In this document: in pieces, positions 25,777-34,685 of the stretch | Numbering within the stretch: the first letter of the stretch is position 1 | Layout of the letters: every line of letters begins with the position of its first letter | Source of the DNA: Rhizobium sp. BK650 | GTDB taxonomy: Bacteria > Pseudomonadota > Alphaproteobacteria > Rhizobiales > Rhizobiaceae | Reading direction: 5' to 3' | NCBI RefSeq assembly: GCF_014195325.1 | Contig: NZ_JACIBK010000006.1 | Coordinates: 248,001-312,000 of the forward strand | Length of the DNA stretch: 64,000 nt | Translations under genes and position numbers: made by a program | The notes under the pieces: generated by a model | Told to the model about the DNA's origin: nothing | What the model saw: only the letters and a program-made list of their open reading frames with translations | Databases searched by the model: none

Positions 25777-26832
25777 TTATGCCAGACCCAGCATGCGCCG
25801 ATTGGCAGCCTGATCAGTGCCGCCGGCTGCGAAGTCGTCGAAGGCCTTCTCAGTGACGCGGATGATGTGCGCGGCAACGAATTCAGCGCCTTCGCGGGCA
25901 CCGTCTTCCGGATGCTTCAGCGCGCATTCCCATTCGACCACGGCCCACCCATCGAAATTGTTGGCGGTCATCTTGGAGAAGACGGCGCCAAAATCGACCT
26001 GGCCGTCTCCCAGCGAACGGAAGCGGCCGGCACGTTCGACCCAACCTTGATAGCCGCCGTAAACGCCCTGGCGTCCGGTCGGGTTGAACTCGGCATCCTT
26101 GACGTGGAACATCTTGATCCGGTCTTTGTAGACGTCGATATTGTCGAGGTAATCGAGGCACTGCAGAACGTAGTGCGAGGGATCGTAGAGCATATTGGCG
26201 CGCGGATGATTGCCGACGCGCTCAAGGAACATCTCGTAGGTGATGCCGTCGTGCAGGTCTTCACCCGGATGGATTTCGTAGCAGACGTCGATGCCATTTT
26301 CGTCGGCATGGTCGAGGATCGGCTTCCAGCGGCGGGCGAGCTCGTCAAAAGCGGTTTCGACGAGACCGGCCGGGCGCTGCGGCCACGGATAGATGAAGGG
26401 CCAGGCAAGCGCGCCCGAGAAGGTCGCATGCGCCTTGAGGCCGAGATGCTTGGAAGCAGTCAGCGCATACTTGACCTGCTGCACGGCCCATTCCTGACGC
26501 GCCTTCGGATTACCGCGCACTTCCGGCGCTGCAAAGCCATCGAAGGCTTCGTCATAGGCCGGATGGACGGCAACGAGCTGGCCCTGCAAATGGGTGGAAA
26601 GTTCGGTGACTTCGACGCCGTTTTCACGCGCCTTGCCTGCGAACTCATCGCAGTAATCCTTGGAGGTCGCGGCCTTCTTGAGGTCGATGAGCTGGCTTGC
26701 CCAGGTCGGCACCTGCACGCCCTTGTAGCCGATATCGGCCGCCCATTTGGTGATCGCGTCCCAGGAATTGAAAGGAGCGGTATCGCCAGCGAACTGTCCG
26801 AGGAACAGGCCCGGTCCCTTGATCGTCTTCAT
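25777..26832 (-). CDS. Sugar phosphate isomerase/epimerase (xylose isomerase-like TIM barrel)
   Basis: A 351-residue AP-endonuclease-2-type TIM barrel protein. Metal-ligand segments are visible: CYEIHPGEDLHDG, LYDPSHYVLQ, FHVKDAEF and VEWECAL. Such proteins are isomerases, epimerases or dehydratases paired with Gfo/Idh dehydrogenases in sugar or inositol-type catabolism. GGGAGG precedes ATG 26832. First gene of a two-gene operon; a LacI-type palindrome lies 24 bases upstream of the start. Confidence 0.92.
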   Translation of the reverse strand: MKTIKGPGLFLGQFAGDTAPFNSWDAITKWAADIGYKGVQVPTWASQLIDLKKAATSKDYCDEFAGKARENGVEVTELSTHLQGQLVAVHPAYDEAFDGFAAPEVRGNPKARQEWAVQQVKYALTASKHLGLKAHATFSGALAWPFIYPWPQRPAGLVETAFDELARRWKPILDHADENGIDVCYEIHPGEDLHDGITYEMFLERVGNHPRANMLYDPSHYVLQCLDYLDNIDVYKDRIKMFHVKDAEFNPTGRQGVYGGYQGWVERAGRFRSLGDGQVDFGAVFSKMTANNFDGWAVVEWECALKHPEDGAREGAEFVAAHIIRVTEKAFDDFAAGGTDQAANRRMLGLA

Positions 26833-26855
26833 GTCAGTTTCCTCCCTGAATATCG

Positions 26856-26873
26856 ATCGTAAACGTTTTCGAT
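26856..26873. promoter_or_regulatory. LacI-type operator before the isomerase-dehydrogenase operon
   Basis: ATCGTAAACGTTTTCGAT is an 18-bp palindrome with a single mismatched pair around the central ACGT, the hallmark of LacI/GalR operators. It shares the GTAAAC...TTT core with the operators at 30769-30805, so the same LacI protein may bind both. Confidence 0.65.
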
Positions 26874-27033
26874 AAATCTTAGCGCGCCGTCCGGTAAAGA
26901 AAAGGCGCCTCCCCGCCAATGCGATGGATTTAGCGGGTGAGCCGAAAATCAACGCGGTCTGGACCTAATCACGCCCGCCGCACATCGGCAAGAGGTACGT
27001 GCCGCATTTTGGTCTCAACTTCTCTCAAGCCAT

Positions 27034-27066
27034 GAAAAATGCGCCCGTCCTTTCGAACGGGCGCAT
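27034..27066 (-). terminator. Terminator after the sugar ABC transporter operon
   Basis: ATGCGCCCGT (27039-27048) pairs perfectly with ACGGGCGCAT (27057-27066). On the minus strand it lies 15 bases after the binding-protein stop and is followed by TTTTTC. Confidence 0.85.
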
Positions 27067-27081
27067 GCGTGAAAGCAGCTA

Positions 27082-28029
27082 TCAGAACGGAGAATCCGGG
27101 AAGTAGAAGTTTTTGGCGTTGTCCTTGGTCACGAGCGTCGCGTCGAGGATGTAGTTGCCGTGAACCGGAACCTGATCGTAGAGCGCAGCAGCCGTCAGTT
27201 CCATGGCCGTGCCCACCATTGCTGGCGGATAGAGAACATCGACCGGGATGAGCTTGTCGCCATCCATGACCTTCTTGACCATGTCCTTCGAGCCGGCACC
27301 GGCAACGACATACTGGATGTCAGTGCGCTTGGCCTGCTCGATGGCCTGCAGAACGCCGACGGCCATGTCATCGTCCTGGCACCAAACGACGTCGATCTTC
27401 GGATACTTCGTCAGATAGTCCTGCATGACCTTGAAAGCGTCGTCGCGGTTCCAGTTGCCATACTGGCGATCGAGAACCTTGACCTTGGAGCCGGCAATAC
27501 CCTTGTCGAAACCGTCCTGGCGCTGCTGATCGATCGGGATCGGCAAGCCGCGGATGACGACGACCTGAGCTTCCGGCGTCTTTTCGGCAATGTACTTGCC
27601 GGCGACTTCGCCGAGCGCCGGGTTGTTGCCAGCGACATAGAGGTCACGCACGGAATTGTCGTTGTTCGACGGCGCACGGTCGACGAGGGCTACGAACTTG
27701 CCCTTGCCCTTGACTTCCTTGATTGCGTTGACGAGCGGATCCGGATCCGACGGCAGGATGACAAGCGCGTCAATGCCCTGCGTATCGAGATCCTGTACCG
27801 CGTTTGCCTGCGTCGCAGCGTCCGGCGAGGTCTTGACGATGACGTTCAAACCCGGATGTTCGGCCATCAGCTTCTTGGCAATACGCTCGGCGTGAAACAC
27901 GACGCCCGACGTCCAGCCATGGTCGGCGGCCGGAATGGACACACCGATCGTATAGTTCTTGCCCTGGGCGTAGGCTGCGCCGGCAAAAGCCACCCCCGCA
28001 ACCGCCAGACTCAACATGAGCTTGCGCAT
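27082..28029 (-). CDS. Sugar ABC transporter substrate-binding protein (CUT2, RbsB-like)
   Basis: Periplasmic sugar-binding protein of 315 residues with a signal peptide (MRKLMLSLAVAGVAFAGAAYAQG). The mature part has the RbsB-like two-lobe pattern: IGVSIPAADHGWTSGVV, LVILPSDPDPLVNAI, ALVDRAPSN, VVIRGLPIPIDQQRQDGF and VWCQDDDMAVGVLQAI. GGGAGG precedes ATG 28029. Third and last gene of the ATPase-permease-binding protein operon. The exact sugar is not evident; a pentose, polyol or anhydrosugar is plausible given neighbours. Confidence 0.94.
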   Translation of the reverse strand: MRKLMLSLAVAGVAFAGAAYAQGKNYTIGVSIPAADHGWTSGVVFHAERIAKKLMAEHPGLNVIVKTSPDAATQANAVQDLDTQGIDALVILPSDPDPLVNAIKEVKGKGKFVALVDRAPSNNDNSVRDLYVAGNNPALGEVAGKYIAEKTPEAQVVVIRGLPIPIDQQRQDGFDKGIAGSKVKVLDRQYGNWNRDDAFKVMQDYLTKYPKIDVVWCQDDDMAVGVLQAIEQAKRTDIQYVVAGAGSKDMVKKVMDGDKLIPVDVLYPPAMVGTAMELTAAALYDQVPVHGNYILDATLVTKDNAKNFYFPDSPF

Positions 28030-28114
28030 GCTATTTCCTCCCAAAATATCAGGGACTTATTCAGCTCGGGCCGGGTGCCCTGGATAGCCCGACCAATCCG
28101 AGAAACAGGTTTGC

Positions 28115-29119
28115 CTACGATTTGCGGACCAGCGACCGTTGCACCAGCATGGCGATGATGATGATCGCACCCTGGATCGCGCCGATCAGGTATTCGCTGA
28201 TGAAGTTCGAAAGCAGCATGATGTTGCCGACGAGTTCGAGAATGAAGGCGCCACAGATCGTGCCCCATACTCGACCCGCCCCGCCCTTCAGCGCCGTGCC
28301 GCCGACGACTACGGCGGTAATGGCCTGCAGCTCCCACAGGATGCCCGTCGTTGCCGAAGTCGAGCCGAGGCGCGGCACGTAGAGCAGCACGGCGATCGCC
28401 ACGCAGAGGCCCTGGATGACGAAAGCAATGGTGCGCACCCGATTGACGGGAATGCCGGAATAGCGAGCGACATCGCTGTTCGAGCCGACAGCCACGACAT
28501 GGCGCCCGTAGCGCGTGCGATAGAGGACGAAGGCCGCGATGGCGGTCACAAGGAGAATGACGGCGATCGGCACTGGAATGCCGAGGATATTGCCGAAATA
28601 GGCCGGACGGTAGAGCGTCTGAATATCTGCAGAGCGCAGCGTGATCGCGCCACCCTGCGACAGCCATGTGGTCAGGCCGCGATAAATGCCCATCGTACCG
28701 AGAGTGGCAATGAAGGGTTCGATCTTGCCGACTGTGGTGATGAGGCCGTTTGCGAGACCACAGAGCGCACCGGCAACCACGGCGAAGGCGACAGCTGCCG
28801 TCAGCATCAGCGTCGGATCGGCGATGATGCCGGAATTGATGAGCAGGATCATCAGGCTCGCAACGAAGGCCACCATGGAGCCCACGGAGAGGTCGAGGTC
28901 ACCTGCCGAGATCACGAAGGTCGCACCGACGGCGATAATCGCAATGAAGGCGCAGCGCGTCGCGACATTCGTAAGATTGGTAATGCCGATGAAATTCGGA
29001 TTGACCAGCGCGCCGACGATGAGGAGCAAGGCCAGTGCGGCAAAGGGGGCAACCGCGCGTAGATCGATGTCACGCCACGATCTGCGCCGGATCTCCCTGG
29101 TCTCCTCGTTAACACTCAT
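28115..29119 (-). CDS. Sugar ABC transporter permease (CUT2, RbsC-like)
   Basis: Inner-membrane permease of about 334 residues with eight or more hydrophobic segments. RbsC-type signatures are GDLDLSVGSMVAFVASL, ITTVGKIEPFIATLGTM, YRTRYGRHVVAVGSN and GTALKGGAGRVWGTICGAF. ATG 29119 is used; TTG codons at 29125 and 29131 are in frame and one of them may serve, since GGGAGG is 12 bases before the ATG. It lies between the ATPase and binding-protein genes in the same operon. Confidence 0.94.
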   Translation of the reverse strand: MSVNEETREIRRRSWRDIDLRAVAPFAALALLLIVGALVNPNFIGITNLTNVATRCAFIAIIAVGATFVISAGDLDLSVGSMVAFVASLMILLINSGIIADPTLMLTAAVAFAVVAGALCGLANGLITTVGKIEPFIATLGTMGIYRGLTTWLSQGGAITLRSADIQTLYRPAYFGNILGIPVPIAVILLVTAIAAFVLYRTRYGRHVVAVGSNSDVARYSGIPVNRVRTIAFVIQGLCVAIAVLLYVPRLGSTSATTGILWELQAITAVVVGGTALKGGAGRVWGTICGAFILELVGNIMLLSNFISEYLIGAIQGAIIIIAMLVQRSLVRKS

Positions 29120-29203
29120 GTCCAAAACCAACCTCCCGTCCCATGACTGCTGGGCATCTTGTTTGTCTCGCGCGCGGTCCGCTCGCGTAGCGCCTCGCCG
29201 ACA

Positions 29204-30730
29204 TCAGGCAGCCGCTTGACGCTTCAGCCCCGCGGCGTAACGCATGATTTCCTGTTCGGAAATTTCATCCCCTTCGAGGATGCCGACGATCCGGCCTTCG
29301 CGCATCACGGCAACCCGCGTGCAAAGCCCAATGACTTCAGGCATTTCCGAGGACACGACGATAATCGACCGCCCGTCGCGGGCGAGCGCCGAAATGAAAT
29401 GATAGATCTGCTGCTTGGTGCCGACATCGATGCCGCGCGTCGGCTCATCGATGATGATGATCTGCGGCTCGGTCTCCATGACCTTGGCGAGAAGAAGCTT
29501 CTGCTGGTTGCCACCCGACATGCGGCCGGCAATGATATTGCCGTCGCGTACGCGGATGTCGAAGCGCCGCTTGGCCTTGGCAAGCGCCGCCGCTTCGCTG
29601 TTCGGGCTCAGATAACCATGGCTGACATGGCGTTCGAGCGATTGCAGCGTCAAGTTGGCGATCATGCCCGAACCAAGCAGCAGCCCTTTGGACTTGCGGT
29701 CCTTGGTCATATAGGCAAGGCCGGCGCGATTGGCGGCACGCGCATCACCCGAAGACACGCTTTCGCCGTGGATGACGACCTCGCCGGAAAGGCGCGAACG
29801 TAGGCCGGCGATCGCCTCCATCAGCTCGGTACGACCCGAACCGATAAGTCCGGAAAATCCGATCACCTCGCCCTTACGCACTTCGAAGCTCGCATCCTGC
29901 ACGTAGCCGGTCGAAACCGAACTGACGCGAAGCACAACTTCCTCGTCGACATTGGGCTCGACCTTGGCCGGATAGAGGCTCGAAAGCTCACGGCCGACCA
30001 TGAGCTGCGCAATGGATTCACCATCCAGCATGGAGGTCGGAGCCGTCTTCACCCACTGGCCATCGCGAAGGACTGTGACCCTGTCGGTGAGCTCCATGAC
30101 CTCGTCAAGCTTGTGGGAAACGAAGACAAAACTGGTGCCCTGATCGCGCAGCTTACGTACCTGCTTGAAGAGCATATTGATTTCCTCGCGCGACAAAACG
30201 GCGGTCGGCTCGTCCATGAAGACGACGCGGGCATCGCGGCTGATGGCCTTGGCAATCTCGACCATTTGCTTATCGGCGATCGACAGCGAACTGATCATCG
30301 CATTCTCGTCGACATGCGAACCAAGCACATCCAACACGCGACGCGTCTCCGAGCGCATGTATTTGCGGTCGAGCACCCCGAAATGCGTGACCTCGCGACC
30401 GAGGAACAGGCTCTCGGTGACCGTCAGATGTTCGGCCAGATTGAATTCCTGATGAATGATGACAATGCCGAGCGCTTCGGCTGCGCCGTTCGGAGGCAAC
30501 ACCACGGGCTCGCCGTCGAGCAGGATCTCGCCGGAGGTAGGCTGTTCGAAGCCGGAGAGAATCTTGACGAGAGTGGATTTTCCGGCGCCATTTTCGCCCA
30601 TCAGTGCATGGATTTCACCGGCGCGGAGATCGAAATTGACGCTGAAGAGAACCTGCACGCCGCTGAAAGACTTGCAAATGCGCCTGGCGGACAACACCAC
30701 CGGTGCAGTCTCTGCAGTATCCACAGTCAT
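29204..30730 (-). CDS. Sugar ABC transporter ATP-binding protein (CUT2, RbsA-like)
   Basis: A 508-residue fused double ATPase. The first half has Walker A GENGAGKST (about residue 45), signature LSIADKQMVEIAKA and Walker B VVFMDEPTA. The second half has the usual degenerate Walker A GLIGSGRTE, signature SGGNQQKLLLAK and Walker B IIIIDEPTRGIDVG. GGAGGAAATC precedes ATG 30730. First gene of the transporter operon; two LacI-type operators lie 39 bases upstream, shared with the divergent regulator. Confidence 0.95.
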   Translation of the reverse strand: MTVDTAETAPVVLSARRICKSFSGVQVLFSVNFDLRAGEIHALMGENGAGKSTLVKILSGFEQPTSGEILLDGEPVVLPPNGAAEALGIVIIHQEFNLAEHLTVTESLFLGREVTHFGVLDRKYMRSETRRVLDVLGSHVDENAMISSLSIADKQMVEIAKAISRDARVVFMDEPTAVLSREEINMLFKQVRKLRDQGTSFVFVSHKLDEVMELTDRVTVLRDGQWVKTAPTSMLDGESIAQLMVGRELSSLYPAKVEPNVDEEVVLRVSSVSTGYVQDASFEVRKGEVIGFSGLIGSGRTELMEAIAGLRSRLSGEVVIHGESVSSGDARAANRAGLAYMTKDRKSKGLLLGSGMIANLTLQSLERHVSHGYLSPNSEAAALAKAKRRFDIRVRDGNIIAGRMSGGNQQKLLLAKVMETEPQIIIIDEPTRGIDVGTKQQIYHFISALARDGRSIIVVSSEMPEVIGLCTRVAVMREGRIVGILEGDEISEQEIMRYAAGLKRQAAA

Positions 30731-30768
30731 GATTTCCTCCTGCGGCTCCCATCCGCTTATGTCGGTAT

Positions 30769-30805
30769 ATGTAAACCTTTACATCAGGCATGTAAAGGTT
30801 TACAT
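30769..30805. promoter_or_regulatory. Pair of mirror-image LacI operators between transporter and regulator
   Basis: ATGTAAACCTTTACAT (30769-30784) and ATGTAAAGGTTTACAT (30790-30805) are each near-palindromic and are exact reverse complements of one another, separated by CAGGC. Placed in the divergent promoter region of the transporter operon and the LacI gene, they are the likely operators for both. Confidence 0.8.
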
Positions 30806-30894
30806 CGTGGATTTACACAGATCTGTTGTGCGGTGACTTTGACCTCCCGACAAGTCTGTGTAGTGTGCGGCGAAGACAGCCCAAGGCAGACCCC

Positions 30895-31926
30895 GTGTCG
30901 AATTCCACGCCCGCTACAATCGAAGACGTCGCCCGGATCGCCGAGGTTTCCATCGCGACGGTATCGCGGGCGATCCACATGCCCGAAAAGGTGGCCAATT
31001 CCACGCGCCTGAAGGTCAATCAGGCCATCGCTATCACCGGCTATACGACGAACGCCATGGCGCGCAGCCTGCGGCTCGGTCGTTCCAACATGATCCTGGT
31101 CGTGGCGCCCGACATTGGCGATCCCAACTTTTCCAATATCCTCATCGGCCTGGAAAACGAGGCGCGGGCCCATGGCTACGGCGTGCTGATCGGCCACACG
31201 CAAAATGATGCGCAACGCGGCCTGGAATATCTGAAATTCTTCAATTCCAACCAAGCTGCAGGCCTGATCCTCTTTACCGGCATCCTGCCCTTCGGCCATC
31301 AGATGGTGACGGCGCAGCTGCCGCCGAGCGTCGGCGTCTTTGAACCCGTCTTCAATGGTGGCATCCCCTATGTCGGAGTCGACGATATTGAAGGCGCGAG
31401 GAAAGCCGTCGACCTGCTTCTGGCGGAAGGTCACCGCAAGATCGCCTTCATCGGCGACTCCCGCACCCGCCTCGCCTACAGCCGCCGCCGGCAGGGCTAT
31501 GACGCCGGCCTGGACGCCGCCGGCGTACCGAGAGACACGCGTATTGTACTGGAAGGCGATGGTACGATCGAGAGCGGCCGCCATGCGGTAGAGCAGCTCT
31601 TCATGCGTGATACGCTGCCCACCGCCTTCATGTGCGTCAACGACCAGACGGCGATCGGCGTCATGATCGGCCTGAACGCCCGCGGCTACAATATCCCGCA
31701 GGATTTTTCGGTCACCGGCTTCGATGACGTGCCGCAAGCCGTTTTCATGAGCCCCTCGTTGACGACCATTCGCCAGCCGCGCACGGCAATCGGCAAACAG
31801 GCCATGGCGCTGCTCCTCGAACTTCTCTCCGACGGCCGTCCGGCCGAAACGGAAATCTTGCTGCGGCCGGATCTCGTTGTGCGTAATTCGGTTTCTGCTC
31901 CGCCGCGCAACTGGCAGAAGCGGTAG
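30895..31926 (+). CDS. LacI-family transcriptional regulator of the sugar transporter
   Basis: A 343-residue LacI/GalR regulator. The N-terminal helix-turn-helix is TIEDVARIAEVSIATVSRAI, the hinge follows, then the sugar-binding domain (ILVVAPDIGDPNFSNILIGLE, AGLILFTG, VGVDDIEGARKAVDLLL, FMCVNDQTAIGVM, SVTGFDDVPQAVFMSPSLTTI). Start is GTG 30895, with AAGG upstream; homology begins directly after. Divergent from the sugar ABC transporter and probably its repressor through the twin sites at 30769-30805. Confidence 0.94.
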   Translation: MSNSTPATIEDVARIAEVSIATVSRAIHMPEKVANSTRLKVNQAIAITGYTTNAMARSLRLGRSNMILVVAPDIGDPNFSNILIGLENEARAHGYGVLIGHTQNDAQRGLEYLKFFNSNQAAGLILFTGILPFGHQMVTAQLPPSVGVFEPVFNGGIPYVGVDDIEGARKAVDLLLAEGHRKIAFIGDSRTRLAYSRRRQGYDAGLDAAGVPRDTRIVLEGDGTIESGRHAVEQLFMRDTLPTAFMCVNDQTAIGVMIGLNARGYNIPQDFSVTGFDDVPQAVFMSPSLTTIRQPRTAIGKQAMALLLELLSDGRPAETEILLRPDLVVRNSVSAPPRNWQKR

Positions 31927-32017
31927 CTTCGAGACTCGACCAAACATCCGCCATTGCCTGATCTCCAAGCCGTTCTAATTTGCCGACGGACTCCTTTACG
32001 AAGACAAGGCAACCTTG

Positions 32018-32407
32018 ATGATACGGGATGAGCTGGCTGACAGATACCGAGGTTACATCGCTTGCCTGAACAAACAGGACTGGACAAACTTGGAAAATTT
32101 CGTCCACGAAGACGTTCGCTACAATGGCAAGCGCATCGGTCTCTCCGGCTATCGGGAAATGCTGGAAGGCGACTTTCGCGCCATTCCCGATCTCTACTTC
32201 GACATACAGCTGTTGATCTGCGAGCCGCCACGTGTGGCGAGCCGTTTGCAGTTCGACTGCATACCGAAGGGCGAACTTTTCGGTCTTCCTGTCAACGGCA
32301 GGAGAGTGCAGTTCGCCGAAAACGTCTTCTACGAGTTTCTGAATGGTAAGATCGAGGGCGTCTGGTCGGTCATAGACAGGGCAGCCATCGAAGCCCAGCT
32401 TTTTTGA
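32018..32407 (+). CDS. SnoaL-like / NTF2-fold protein
   Basis: A 129-residue protein with the SnoaL or ester-cyclase-like pattern: YIACLNKQDWTNLENFVHEDVRYNG, FRAIPDLYFDIQLLI, ELFGLPVNGRRVQFAENVFYEF and IEGVWSVIDRAAIEAQL. Proteins of this fold are polyketide cyclases, isomerases or small-molecule binders; no specific activity can be assigned. ATG 32018 is preceded by AAGG at 8 bases; a TTG directly before it is less likely. It stands alone between a LacI gene and a convergent methyltransferase gene. Confidence 0.82.
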   Translation: MIRDELADRYRGYIACLNKQDWTNLENFVHEDVRYNGKRIGLSGYREMLEGDFRAIPDLYFDIQLLICEPPRVASRLQFDCIPKGELFGLPVNGRRVQFAENVFYEFLNGKIEGVWSVIDRAAIEAQLF

Positions 32408-32429
32408 AACGGGAGAGCTTCCTCTCCGA

Positions 32430-33050
32430 TTACGCGATCCGCTTGAACGTACTGAACTGAAACCTCTGCACACTCTCCCACGGTGTCGAATGATCGTGGC
32501 GACGGCTGTCGATCAGCTTGAAACCTGCCCCGAGGAGATCTGTCAGACTGTCAGAACTGTAACGCGCGACAGGCAGGCCACTGCACTTCTCAGGCCCGTC
32601 GAGGGCGAAAGTCCCTATGATGAGATGTCCGCCGATTTTCAAACCGCGTTTCAGCCGCTCGATATAGGCTGCTTGCTGACCCCTATCGGTCACGAAATGA
32701 AAGGCTGCCCGATCGTGCCAGATGTCATAAACCTGCGGCGGCTCCCAAAGGGTGGCGTCAGCGGCAATCCACGTTACCTCGTCACCTTTGGCGCCCAGAC
32801 GCTTTCGCGCCATATCGAGTGCGGCCTCCGAGAGATCGAGCACCGTCACGCCGTCGAACCCTTCGGCAAGAAGATTGTCGATCAGCCGTGAGGCTCCACC
32901 ACCGACATCGATGATCGCGTCCGATCGCTTTGCTTGCGCGAGATGGATCAGTTCGAGGGACGGAGCCGGGCTCTCCTGAAACCAGCTGACATCCACTTCG
33001 TCCTTGGTCGAATAGACATTTTCCCAATGCAGTTTGCGATCGTCTGCCAT
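32430..33050 (-). CDS. Class I SAM-dependent methyltransferase
   Basis: A 206-residue methyltransferase. Motif I is IIDVGGGASRLIDNLL (SAM binding), then VTVLDLSEAALDMARKRL, WIAADATLWEPP, and YDIWHDRAAFHFVTD. The N-terminus HWENVYSTKDEVDVSWFQE is shared with the thiopurine-methyltransferase-like/TehB-type group. TGGAGC precedes ATG 33050. Substrate unknown; possibly metalloid or thiol methylation as in related enzymes. Confidence 0.9.
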   Translation of the reverse strand: MADDRKLHWENVYSTKDEVDVSWFQESPAPSLELIHLAQAKRSDAIIDVGGGASRLIDNLLAEGFDGVTVLDLSEAALDMARKRLGAKGDEVTWIAADATLWEPPQVYDIWHDRAAFHFVTDRGQQAAYIERLKRGLKIGGHLIIGTFALDGPEKCSGLPVARYSSDSLTDLLGAGFKLIDSRRHDHSTPWESVQRFQFSTFKRIA

Positions 33051-33143
33051 GAGTGCTCCACGCGGTTTCATCGCGATCACCAATGGCATGCCAGATTTCT
33101 GTCTGCCCGACCAGCGCAACGAGCCATCTCCGGCTTCGCAAAC

Positions 33144-33175
33144 AAGAAAAGCCGGGAAGCTTTCGCTCCCCGACT
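33144..33175 (-). terminator. Terminator of the xyl operon
   Basis: An 11-bp stem (33150-33160 with 33165-33175, two G-U pairs on RNA) closed by a GAAA loop on the minus strand, followed by TTTTCTTG. It comes 24 bases after the xylA stop. Confidence 0.8.
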
Positions 33176-33198
33176 CTTCAAAAAAGTCAAACCGCCAA

Positions 33199-34509
33199 TC
33201 AAACGTAGCGGTTGACGATGTTTTCCAACAGCTCCTGCTTGCCGGACTTCGGCTGCGGGTTGACGTCCTTGCTCTCGACCCACTGTGTGATCTCTTCCAG
33301 CGAGTATTCGCCGCGGAAGAGCTTCTGGCCTTCGGCAGAATTCCAGCCGGCATAGCGGTCTGCGAGCGGCTGCGACAGAGCCTTGTCTTCGAGCATCTTG
33401 GCAGCGGCCTTCAGGCCGCGCGCGCAGCAATCCATCCCGCCGATATGGCCTATCAGCAAGTCTGCCGGATCGAGCGACTGACGGCGCAGCTTCGAATCGA
33501 AGTTGGTACCACCCGTCTTGAAGCCGCCGCCCGCCAGAACGTAGTAATAGGCCAGAGCCATCTCCGGAACGTTGTTCGGGAACTGGTCGGTATCCCAACC
33601 GGACTGGTAGTCGTTGCGGTTCATGTCGATCGAGCCGAAGATGCCGAGCGCATTGGCGAGCGCCAGTTCATGCTCGAAGGAATGGCCGGCGAGGATCGCG
33701 TGGCCCTGCTCGATATTGAGCTTCACTTCGTTTTCGAGGCCGTGCTTCTTGAGGAAGCCATAGACGGTCGCGACGTCGTAGTCGTACTGGTGCTTGGTCG
33801 GCTCCTGCGGCTTCGGCTCGATGAGGATCGTGCCCTTGTAGCCGATCTTGTGCTTGTACTCGACGACGAGGTTGAGGAAGCGGCCGAGCTGGTCGAGTTC
33901 GCGGCCGATATCGGTGTTGAGCAGGGTTTCATAACCTTCGCGGCCACCCCACAGAACGTAGTTTTCGCCGCCGAGCTTCTGCGTGGCGTCGATGCAGGTC
34001 TTGACCGTCGCAGCGGCGAAAGCAAAGACATCCGGATCCGGATTGGTTGCAGCTCCCGACATGTAGCGACGGTTCGAGAAGAGGTTCGCCGTGCCCCAGA
34101 GCAGCTTGGTGCCGGTGGCGGCCTGCTTTTCGGCGAAGTAGTCGACGATCTCGTTCAGGTTCTTGGTGTTTTCGGCAAAGTTCTTGCCTTCCGGACGAAC
34201 GTCGGCGTCGTGGAAGCAGTAGTAGGGCGCGCCGAGCAGCGAGAAGAACTCGAAAGCGACGTCAGCCTTGAGCTTCGCGGCCTTCATCGTGTCTTCGAAC
34301 CACGGGCGCAGGAAGGTCTGACCGCCGAAGGGGTCGCCGCCCGGCCAGGTGAACGTGTGCCAATAGGCAACCGCGAAACGCAGATGGTCTTCCATGCGCT
34401 TGCCGAGAACGATTTCGTCCGGCTGGTAGTAGCGGAAGGCCAGCGGATTGGTGCTGTCTGGGCCTTCGTACTTCACTTTCTGGATGTCGCCGAAAAATCC
34501 GGTGCTCAT
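33199..34509 (-). CDS. xylA: Xylose isomerase
   Basis: Interconverts D-xylose and D-xylulose with divalent metal; cytoplasmic. The 436 residues fit class II enzymes. Signatures: [14 protein letters not shown] (catalytic His), [45 protein letters not shown] (metal Glu), [37 protein letters not shown] and [15 protein letters not shown] lies 8 bases before ATG 34509. Last gene of the lacI-xylB-xylA transcript; a RIME-like palindromic repeat fills most of the gap after xylB. Confidence 0.97.
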   Translation of the reverse strand: MSTGFFGDIQKVKYEGPDSTNPLAFRYYQPDEIVLGKRMEDHLRFAVAYWHTFTWPGGDPFGGQTFLRPWFEDTMKAAKLKADVAFEFFSLLGAPYYCFHDADVRPEGKNFAENTKNLNEIVDYFAEKQAATGTKLLWGTANLFSNRRYMSGAATNPDPDVFAFAAATVKTCIDATQKLGGENYVLWGGREGYETLLNTDIGRELDQLGRFLNLVVEYKHKIGYKGTILIEPKPQEPTKHQYDYDVATVYGFLKKHGLENEVKLNIEQGHAILAGHSFEHELALANALGIFGSIDMNRNDYQSGWDTDQFPNNVPEMALAYYYVLAGGGFKTGGTNFDSKLRRQSLDPADLLIGHIGGMDCCARGLKAAAKMLEDKALSQPLADRYAGWNSAEGQKLFRGEYSLEEITQWVESKDVNPQPKSGKQELLENIVNRYV

Positions 34510-34558
34510 TTGGGTTCTCCTTGGGTTTGTCGTTCAGTCTTATCGTCAGTGCCGTGCG

Positions 34559-34671
34559 GCCCCGCATCCTGCCCTTCGGCCCACCTTCTCCCCGAGGGGA
34601 GAAGGGGTAATGCATCGCCATGAGTCTCTTCTCCCCAGCGTGGAGAAGTGCCGGCAGGCGGATGAGGGCGC
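34559..34671. repeat. RIME-like palindromic intergenic element between xylB and xylA
   Basis: A GC-rich mosaic element with a perfect inner hairpin, CCTTCTCCCC (34584-34593) and GGGGAGAAGG (34596-34605), a second GGAGAAG arm (34642-34648) and CATCC/GGATG outer ends. This matches the style of Rhizobium-specific intergenic mosaic elements. It lies within one transcript, so its RNA hairpins may affect processing or the xylB/xylA ratio. Confidence 0.7.
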
Positions 34672-34685
34672 CAGCGGCTCAGTTC

